Of a stretch of 11,061 bases of DNA, positions 6,227 through 11,061 are shown piece after piece. How positions within the stretch are numbered: the first letter of the stretch is position 1; every line of letters begins with the position of its first letter. The notes under the pieces are model-generated. The model had not been told where the DNA came from. It did not search any database and saw nothing but the letters and a program-made list of their open reading frames with translations. The position numbers and the translations under genes were made by a program. Origin of the DNA: an uncultured Collinsella sp. (GTDB lineage Bacteria; Actinomycetota; Coriobacteriia; Coriobacteriales; Coriobacteriaceae); contig USCN01000029.1 of NCBI GenBank assembly GCA_900553165.1, positions 1 to 11,061 of the forward strand, given 5' to 3'.

Positions 6227-7447
6227 ATGCATCTAGCCCGTCGTGCCTGGTGCCGAACATATCAGACGGTTTTTCGCATTGCATTGCCGATCCTGCCCTA
6301 TACCGAGCCGCGCATTTTAGAGCATGCCGAGGATGTGCCCGCGGTGCTTCAAAAGCGCTCGATCCAGAAGGTCCTTATCGTGACGGATCCCGGTATTGCA
6401 CGTTTGGAACTCACGGCATCACTCGAGCGTGCGCTTACGGCTCAGGGGATTGGCGTTACGGTCTATGCCGAAACGCGTGCGAACCCCACGGTCTCGAATG
6501 TGGAGGAGGCGGCGTCCCTGTATCGAGAGCGCGCCTGCCAGGCCATTATCGGTTTTGGCGGAGGATCAGCCATGGACTGCGCCAAGGGCGTGGGCGCACG
6601 CATTGCGCAGCCAAGCAAGCCCATCAACAAGATGCGCGGGCTGCTGCGGATTCATCGTCGCCTGCCGTTGCTCATCGCCGTTCCCACCACGGCGGGCACG
6701 GGGAGCGAGGTCACGCTTGCGGCGGTAATTACCGATGACGAGACGCGCTACAAGTATCCCATTAACGACTTTGTGCTTATCCCGCGCTTTGCGGCGCACG
6801 ACCCCGAGTTTACGCGCGGTCTGCCCGCCTCCATTACGGGGCAGACGGGCATGGACGCCCTGACGCATGCCGTCGAGGCGTTTATCGGGCGAAGCACCAC
6901 GCCCTATACGCGCAAGATGGCGCGACAGGCGGTGCAGCTCATCCACGACAATTTGCTCGAGGCCTATGAGCATGGCGACGACATGCGTGCGCGTCGCAAT
7001 ATGCTTTTGGCGGCGTATAAGGCGGGCGTTGCGTTTACCCGCTCCTATGTCGGATATGTGCATGCCATCGCGCACAGTTTGGGCGGCCGATACGGAATTC
7101 CGCACGGTTTGGCCAACGCGATCATCCTGCCGCACATGCTTCGCGCTTATGGTGACGCCGCCGCCCCCAAGCTTGCCGATCTTGCTCGCATGGCGGGCAT
7201 TGCGCCGGCTACCGCGCAGGACAGTCTTGCGGTCGAGGCCTTTATCGATTGGGTCGACCGCATGAACGAGGCCCTGGGAATCCCCAAATATGTCTCGGGT
7301 ATTCGCCGCTCCGATATTCCGCAAATGGCGGCCCATGCCGATGCCGAGGCCAATCCCCTGTACCCCGTTCCACTTTTGATGGACCGCTCGGAGCTCGAGC
7401 ATATGTACGAGGTCGTCGCGGGTGGTATGTTTGAGGACGAGAACTAG
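6227..7447 (+). CDS. Iron-containing (group III) alcohol dehydrogenase
   Basis: This 406-residue cytosolic enzyme interconverts an alcohol and its aldehyde with NAD(P)H. It has the family's nucleotide-binding FGGGSAMD (110-117) and PTTAGTGSEVT (153-163). The metal ligands are D210 and H214 (GMDALTHAVEAF), H279 (YVHAIAHSLGG) and H293 (IPHGLAN). The N-terminal extension with LPYTEPRILE is common in a clostridial and coriobacterial subgroup. An AAGGAG site lies 8 nt before the ATG. It ends 9 bp before the aldehyde dehydrogenase gene, so the two are translated together. Substrate chain length cannot be told from the sequence. Confidence 0.92.
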   Translation: MHLARRAWCRTYQTVFRIALPILPYTEPRILEHAEDVPAVLQKRSIQKVLIVTDPGIARLELTASLERALTAQGIGVTVYAETRANPTVSNVEEAASLYRERACQAIIGFGGGSAMDCAKGVGARIAQPSKPINKMRGLLRIHRRLPLLIAVPTTAGTGSEVTLAAVITDDETRYKYPINDFVLIPRFAAHDPEFTRGLPASITGQTGMDALTHAVEAFIGRSTTPYTRKMARQAVQLIHDNLLEAYEHGDDMRARRNMLLAAYKAGVAFTRSYVGYVHAIAHSLGGRYGIPHGLANAIILPHMLRAYGDAAAPKLADLARMAGIAPATAQDSLAVEAFIDWVDRMNEALGIPKYVSGIRRSDIPQMAAHADAEANPLYPVPLLMDRSELEHMYEVVAGGMFEDEN

Positions 7448-7456
7448 GAGGGTGCC

Positions 7457-8836
7457 ATGAACACCGAGGAAATTGCGCGCATCGTCGGCGATCAGCGCGC
7501 CTACTTTAAGACGCACGCCACGTTTGATGTCGATGCTCGACGTCGCGCGCTCGTGAGTTTACGCGATGCGGTGCGGGCCCACGAGGCCGATATCGTTCAT
7601 GCGCTCAAGACCGATTTGGGAAAGTCGCATGACGAGGCCTATATGTGCGAGATTGGCACATCGCTTTCCGAGATTCGACATCAGATTGCGCATGTGGCCC
7701 GATGGAGTCGTCCGCGCCTGCGTCCGTGCGACCTCGCTAACGCCGTGAGCGTGTGCAAAACGCAAACCGTGCCCTATGGCGTCACGCTCATCATGGCGCC
7801 CTGGAACTATCCGTTTTTGCTGACGCTCGAGCCGCTCGCTGGCGCCCTTGCCGCGGGCAATACCGTGGTCATCAAGCCGAGCGCCTATGCTCCGGCATCG
7901 AGCGCGGTGCTCAGGCAAATCTGTGAAGAGGCATTTGATCCGCGCCTGGTGACGGTTGTCGAGGGCGGGCGCGCCGAGAACGAAGCGCTGCTCGATGAGC
8001 ACTGGGACAAGATCTTCTTTACCGGTAGCGTTCCGGTCGGCAAACTCGTTATGGAGCGCGCAAGTAAAAACCTTACGCCTGTGACGCTTGAGCTGGGCGG
8101 AAAGAGTCCCTGCATCGTGGATGCGACGGCAAACTTGAAGGTTGCGGCACGGCGTATCGCCTTTGGTAAATGGCTCAACGTGGGGCAGACCTGCGTGGCG
8201 CCCGACTACCTGCTGGTCGATACGCGCGTGCACGACGAGCTGCTGGGCCTCATCAAGGAGGAGGTCCGCCGTATGTTTGGCGAGTATCCGCTCGATAACG
8301 AGGACTACGGTCATATTGTCAACGCCAAGCATTTTGCGCGCGTGCGCGGGCTGATCGATCCCGATAAGGTCGTGCTGGGAGGTACCGCGCGCGAGGCCTC
8401 GCTCAAGATCGAGCCGACGATTTTGGACGGCGTGTCCCCCAATGACGCCGTGATGCAGGAGGAGATCTTCGGCCCCATTTTGCCAGTGCTGACGTTTGAG
8501 AGCCTTGACGAGGCCGAAGCGTTTATTACGGATCGTCCGACGCCGCTGGCCCTGTATATCTTTAGTCAGGATCGCGAGGTTCAGCAGCGCTTTGTGCGCT
8601 ACGTGCCCTTTGGCGGCGGCTGCGTTAACGATACCATCATGCATCTGGCTACGAGTCATATGGGCTTTGGCGGCATGGGCGCGAGCGGCATGGGACAGTA
8701 CCATGGCCGCGAGAGCTTCGATACGTTTAGCCACAAGAAGAGTATCGTGAACAAGGCAACCTGGCTGGACGTGCCGTTTCGGTATGCGCCCTACGCAAGC
8801 TGGAAGCACAAATTCGTGCGCATGTTTGTGCATTAG
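7457..8836 (+). CDS. ALDH3-like aldehyde dehydrogenase
   Basis: This 459-residue protein oxidises aldehydes to acids with NAD(P)+. Visible motifs are MAPWNYPF (113-120, with N117), VIKPSAYAP (138-146, with K140), FFTGS (187-191), the general base E212 in LELGGKSP, the catalytic C246 in GQTCVAPDY, and QEEIFGPILPV. The length and the short N-terminus fit class 3 ALDHs rather than the longer class 1/2 type. Its AGGAGG site overlaps the stop codon of the alcohol dehydrogenase gene. Together the pair could run alcohol to aldehyde to acid, or clear reactive aldehydes. A terminator follows directly. Confidence 0.93.
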   Translation: MNTEEIARIVGDQRAYFKTHATFDVDARRRALVSLRDAVRAHEADIVHALKTDLGKSHDEAYMCEIGTSLSEIRHQIAHVARWSRPRLRPCDLANAVSVCKTQTVPYGVTLIMAPWNYPFLLTLEPLAGALAAGNTVVIKPSAYAPASSAVLRQICEEAFDPRLVTVVEGGRAENEALLDEHWDKIFFTGSVPVGKLVMERASKNLTPVTLELGGKSPCIVDATANLKVAARRIAFGKWLNVGQTCVAPDYLLVDTRVHDELLGLIKEEVRRMFGEYPLDNEDYGHIVNAKHFARVRGLIDPDKVVLGGTAREASLKIEPTILDGVSPNDAVMQEEIFGPILPVLTFESLDEAEAFITDRPTPLALYIFSQDREVQQRFVRYVPFGGGCVNDTIMHLATSHMGFGGMGASGMGQYHGRESFDTFSHKKSIVNKATWLDVPFRYAPYASWKHKFVRMFVH

Positions 8837-8844
8837 AAAAGGGC

Positions 8845-8883
8845 GCAGGTAATACGAACAAGTGTTCCTATTACCTGCATTTT
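8845..8883 (+). terminator. Intrinsic terminator after the dehydrogenase operon
   Basis: GCAGGTAATA (8845-8854) pairs perfectly with TATTACCTGC (8869-8878), with a further GAAC/GTTC inside, and ATTTT follows. It starts 8 bp after the aldehyde dehydrogenase stop. Confidence 0.8.
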
Positions 8884-8915
8884 GCGTTAGACTACTGTTA
8901 TGGAGCACGGATGGG

Positions 8916-8940
8916 CCAACTCCCTTTAGAAGGGATTTGG
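8916..8940 (+). promoter_or_regulatory. Ribosome-binding-site hairpin before a small membrane peptide
   Basis: CCAA-C-TCCCTT (8916-8926) pairs with AAGGGA-T-TTGG (8930-8940) around a TAG loop: ten base pairs with one mismatch. AAGGGA is the only Shine-Dalgarno sequence for the ATG at 8942 and lies fully inside the stem. This would keep translation low until the structure opens. A TAGACT -10 candidate lies upstream at 8888-8893. Confidence 0.65.
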
Positions 8941-8941
8941 T

Positions 8942-9025
8942 ATGAACGTAAGCGATGTTATTTCGTTATTGGCGTTGTTGATTGCGGCTATCGAACTCGG
9001 TCTGTTTATCGGCCGAATGAAATAG
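8942..9025 (+). CDS. 27-residue membrane peptide, holin-like / type I toxin-like
   Basis: The ATG at 8942 opens a 27-codon frame that begins MNVSDVISLLALL and ends LFIGRMK, stop TAG at 9023-9025. Residues 6-24 form one hydrophobic span interrupted by a single glutamate (E18), with a basic tail (RMK). This is the size and build of putative holin-like toxins and other type I toxins. The ribosome binding site is present but sequestered in a hairpin that ends one base before the start codon. A structured 3' region and an antisense promoter candidate follow. Toxicity is inferred, not shown. An ordinary small membrane protein is the alternative. Confidence 0.6.
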   Translation: MNVSDVISLLALLIAAIELGLFIGRMK

Positions 9026-9112
9026 CCGCCCCCGCGTAAGCGAAGACGGCCACTTCTCACGATGAAAACGTGTATCGGAGTTGGCAAGACCCGCGGCAAC
9101 GGGTGCCATCCG
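9026..9112 (+). ncRNA. Structured 3' region of the small peptide transcript
   Basis: Two hairpins follow the peptide stop. One near 9025-9052 pairs GCCG with CGGC and CGC with GCG around GTAA. The second (9076-9112) stacks CGGA/TCCG, TGGC/GCCA and ACCCG/CGGGT, thirteen base pairs with small bulges. Between them CACG/CGTG can also pair (9053-9072). No good coding frame lies here. The layout fits a regulatory 3' end or the overlap zone with an antisense RNA. From 9113 to 9261 I see no gene, only promoter candidates. Confidence 0.45.
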
Positions 9113-9119
9113 TGTTCCT

Positions 9120-9148
9120 ATCTTATCTGCAAGCGTTCTGTCGCGCAA
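9120..9148 (-). promoter_or_regulatory. Candidate antisense promoter facing the small peptide gene
   Basis: On the minus strand TTGCGC (9148-9143), a 17-bp spacer and TAAGAT (9125-9120) resemble a sigma-70 promoter, at three and four of six consensus positions. A transcript would start near 9113, at the edge of the 9076-9112 hairpin, and run antisense to the peptide mRNA. The match is weak; its position is the main argument. Confidence 0.35.
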
Positions 9149-9261
9149 GCGTTGAGGCAAACGATTGAAGGACGCAGACAGGATGTATTTGTGTCCGCAC
9201 GGGACCGTAGACTTCTCAATAAGGTTACACACCGGTTTATCCGGCCGTTAGAGGAGCTGCT

Positions 9262-9588
9262 ATGTACGAGCCTTCGCGTGTTCTTCTGTCATTTCACATT
9301 GCAGGATTTCAGTATGCCGATGGCGCCTTGGTCTTGGGCGATCTTAAAGCGGGCGATAAGCTGACGCTGTGTGCCGAGCGCGATAATCCCCATGACCCTG
9401 AGGCGGTTGCGATTTATTACGGCAACACCAAGCTTGGCTATGTTCCGGGAAACGAGGTCGGCCCACTGTCCTTGATGATGTATTACGGCCACGAGGACGT
9501 ATTTGAGGCCCGCGTGCAACAGGTTGCCCCCGAGCGCAGCCCGTGGCATCAGGTGCGCGTTGGGCTCTACGTGGTGGATGCTCGCTAG
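9262..9588 (+). CDS. HIRAN-domain protein
   Basis: The 108-residue protein is a single HIRAN domain: FHIAGFQYADGA (11-22), LKAGDKLTL (28-36), the core ERDNPHDPEAVAIYYG (39-54) and LGYVPG (58-63). HIRAN domains bind DNA ends, often 3' single-stranded ends, and are found alone in bacteria or fused to helicases and nucleases. The ribosome binding site GAGGAG lies 5 nt before the ATG. A TAGACT -10 candidate is at 9208-9213. It is followed after 18 bp by a small acidic gene and then a metallophosphoesterase, suggesting one transcription unit. The exact role is unknown. Confidence 0.88.
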   Translation: MYEPSRVLLSFHIAGFQYADGALVLGDLKAGDKLTLCAERDNPHDPEAVAIYYGNTKLGYVPGNEVGPLSLMMYYGHEDVFEARVQQVAPERSPWHQVRVGLYVVDAR

Positions 9589-9606
9589 TCGGCAATGGAG
9601 GCTGCC

Positions 9607-9786
9607 ATGTTTGATGACGATGACCTGTTTGATCTGGCAGATGATCCGTTTGAGTGGGATGTGCTACTCGATGACGATGAGCTGGAACAGGACCGTAAGA
9701 TGCGGCAGGACAAGAAAACTCAGGGTGACGCTTCGAAAAAGCAAGACAAGCGCCGCCGCGGACTGTTCGGCGGGCTCTTTGGATAA
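9607..9786 (+). CDS. Small charged protein of unknown function
   Basis: I do not recognise this 59-residue protein. The first half is very acidic (FDDDDLFDL at 2-10, then DDPFEWDVLLDDDELE), the second half basic (KK, KRRR at 48-51), and it ends in a GLFGGLFG repeat. No membrane span or signal peptide is evident. The ATG at 9607 has GGAGG five bases upstream; an earlier in-frame ATG at 9595 would overlap that site and is less likely. It lies 18 bp after the HIRAN gene. The polar charge split suggests a binding or adaptor peptide, but that is a guess. Confidence 0.65.
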   Translation: MFDDDDLFDLADDPFEWDVLLDDDELEQDRKMRQDKKTQGDASKKQDKRRRGLFGGLFG

Positions 9787-9852
9787 CCGCCGCATCGCTA
9801 CGTCTGTATACTTAGCACGAGTTGAGCACGTTGCGAAATGAGGGCATAGACG

Positions 9853-10398
9853 ATGATGTGGTTTACCGCCGACCTGCACCTGGGCGATACGAATATCTTG
9901 CACGACATGGACCGGCCGTTTGACTCGGTCGAGGAGATGAACCGCAAGGTCATCGATGCCATCAATGAGTGCGTGGCTGCGGACGACCGCCTCTATATTC
10001 TGGGTGACTTTACCTATCGTTTGCCCCTGGCGGAGGCGGTGCGCCTGCGCGAGCGTATCGAATGCCAGAACGTGACGCTCATCCGCGGTAACCATGACGG
10101 CGACTGGGAAGATTCCGACGTACCGCAGATTTGGGAAAACGTGCGCGATTACCTGGAGATTGCTCCCGGCTATGCCAAGGGCCATCGTCTGGTTATGAGC
10201 CACTACCCCATGCTCAGCTGGAACGGCAAGGCACGTGGCGCCATTATGCTGCATGGGCATATCCACAGCAGGGGTGACCGCGCCAACGCACGCAACCGCG
10301 ATCGCGAGCGCCCTATCTTTCGCTACGATGTCGGTCTCGATGCCAACGATTACAAGCCCGTAAGCCGCGATCAGATTCTTAGCTTCTTTAGGCTGTAG
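9853..10398 (+). CDS. Calcineurin-like metallophosphoesterase
   Basis: The 181-residue protein has the full set of two-metal phosphoesterase motifs: D7-x-H9 (ADLHLGD), GD at 51-52 (LGDFTY), GNHD at 79-82, H117 (MSHYPM) and GHIH at 135-138. It would hydrolyse phosphoester bonds in the cytosol; small proteins of this type are common in bacteria and phages, and the substrate cannot be predicted. The start is MM; either ATG suits the GAGGG site at 9840-9844. A TATACT -10 candidate at 9807-9812 could drive it separately from the HIRAN gene. Two terminators follow. Confidence 0.92.
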   Translation: MMWFTADLHLGDTNILHDMDRPFDSVEEMNRKVIDAINECVAADDRLYILGDFTYRLPLAEAVRLRERIECQNVTLIRGNHDGDWEDSDVPQIWENVRDYLEIAPGYAKGHRLVMSHYPMLSWNGKARGAIMLHGHIHSRGDRANARNRDRERPIFRYDVGLDANDYKPVSRDQILSFFRL

Positions 10399-10403
10399 CC
10401 CTC

Positions 10404-10446
10404 AAACCACCACAAGGGGGGGGGCAGGTGGCTTTGTGGTGGTTTT
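10404..10446 (+). terminator. First of two tandem terminators
   Basis: AAACCACCACAA (10404-10415) pairs perfectly with TTGTGGTGGTTT (10434-10445). The loop contains a run of nine G. TTTT at the 3' edge gives a short U-tract. The stem begins 6 bp after the phosphoesterase stop. Confidence 0.7.
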
Positions 10447-10481
10447 GGCGCCGTTGCCATTATGGCGGCGGCGCCTTTTTT
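10447..10481 (+). terminator. Second tandem terminator
   Basis: GGCGCCG (10447-10453) pairs with CGGCGCC (10469-10475), with GCC/GGC pairing inside, followed by six T (10476-10481). It is a strong rho-independent terminator immediately adjoining the first. Confidence 0.88.
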
Positions 10482-10539
10482 GTCCGTGCGGCGCGGTAGA
10501 GTGTAGTCGGTTGAAATTTGCGTCCATCGAGGAGCTGCT

Positions 10540-11061
10540 ATGAACGAGATTAAGTGCCCGCATTGCGGCGAAGTTTTTAAGGTCGATGCGTCCGGCTATG
10601 CGGATATCGTCAAACAAGTGCGCGATGCTGAGTTTTCGCGCGACCTGGATGAGCGTGTGAAGGCAGTCCAGCGCGAGGGCGAGCAGGCACTGGAGCTTGA
10701 GCGCTCGCGCTCGACGGCTGCTCTGCAGGAGGCGGAGTCTCAGCGCAACGCTCAGCTCGTTGAGCAGAAAAACGCCGCGGCTCAGGAACTGGCGCAGGAG
10801 GTTGCCAGGCGCGATGCCGAGCTTGCCGAGCTGCGCGCCAAGCTCGAGGGTGCTGCCGCGGAGCGTGAGAGCGCAAGCCAGCGAGCGGCGGTTGAGGCTC
10901 GCGCCGATGCTCAGAAGGAGAACGCCGAGCTCCAGCGTGAGATTGACAGCCTGCGTGCACAGCTTGGACGCAAGGACGACGAAGCAAAGCTTGCCGAGTC
11001 GGCGGCGCGCAACGCTGCTCAAAACGATTTAGCTGCACGCGACGCTCAGATTGCCGAGCTG
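10540..11061 (+). CDS. Coiled-coil protein, DUF2130-type N-terminus (runs off the window)
   Basis: From the ATG at 10540, 174 codons are open to the window edge. The protein begins MNEIKCPHCGEVFKVD, a short zinc-ribbon-like start (C6, C9), and then becomes a long charged coiled coil rich in A, E, R and Q from about residue 25 to the end (for example ELAELRAKLEGAAAERE). A CPHCG start followed by a long coiled coil is typical of DUF2130 proteins, whose C-terminal domain, not seen here, is thought to be nuclease-like. The GAGGAG site lies 5 nt before the ATG, and a TAGAGT -10 candidate is at 10497-10502. It is isolated from the gene before it by two terminators. Confidence 0.75.
   Translation, partial: MNEIKCPHCGEVFKVDASGYADIVKQVRDAEFSRDLDERVKAVQREGEQALELERSRSTAALQEAESQRNAQLVEQKNAAAQELAQEVARRDAELAELRAKLEGAAAERESASQRAAVEARADAQKENAELQREIDSLRAQLGRKDDEAKLAESAARNAAQNDLAARDAQIAEL

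Noticed and set aside
6566..7516. Minus-strand open frame (316 codons) opposite the alcohol dehydrogenase
   Set aside because: It is a shadow of a clear metal-dependent alcohol dehydrogenase and has no ribosome binding site or family features.
7559..8908. Long minus-strand open frame (449 codons) opposite the aldehyde dehydrogenase
   Set aside because: It lies opposite a gene with a full catalytic motif set and is biased in composition (rich in H, R, A). It is a shadow frame.
9062..9364. Plus-strand frame of 100 codons starting MKTCIGVGKTRGNGC
   Set aside because: It crosses a folded RNA region and overlaps the HIRAN gene in another frame, and has no good ribosome binding site.

Overview
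The window looks like a chromosomal piece of a gut Coriobacteriia bacterium, most likely Collinsella or a close relative. This rests on high-GC coding with strong Shine-Dalgarno sites, the PdxS/PdxT route to vitamin B6 under a MocR-type regulator, and an anaerobe-type rubrerythrin with its rubredoxin domain first. The genus is inferred from gene content and style; no database search was possible.

Layout, left to right. Positions 1-388 (minus) hold the start of an IS110-family transposase, cut by the window edge. The region upstream of its start (about 391-540) folds like an IS110 bridge RNA. A long hairpin (576-645) separates it from the minus-strand operon pdxS-pdxT (2164 to 666), which makes pyridoxal 5'-phosphate. 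Divergent from it is a GntR/MocR regulator (2310-3749), probably PdxR, and the shared intergenic region carries a 10-bp direct repeat as candidate operator. Then comes a plus-strand gene for a PD-(D/E)XK-like protein (4041-5168). Two copies of a 119-bp element bracket it, at 3740-3858 and 5159-5277. Each copy overlaps the 3' end of the gene before it and supplies that gene's last codons and stop codon.

A minus-strand reverse rubrerythrin (5971-5411) has its own promoter and terminator. Divergent from it is a translationally tight pair: an iron-dependent alcohol dehydrogenase and an ALDH3-like aldehyde dehydrogenase (6227-8836), preceded by two related palindromes 64 bp apart and closed by a terminator. 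Next is a 27-residue membrane peptide (8942-9025). Its ribosome binding site is buried in a hairpin, it is followed by a structured 3' region, and an antisense promoter candidate faces it; together this has the shape of a type I toxin-antitoxin locus. The right end carries a HIRAN-domain protein, a 59-residue charged protein, a metallophosphoesterase, two back-to-back terminators, and the start of a coiled-coil DUF2130-type protein that runs off the window.

Most of the window is ordinary housekeeping. The parts worth attention are the stop-codon-bearing 119-bp repeats with the nuclease-like gene between them, the small toxin-like locus, and the IS110 leader.
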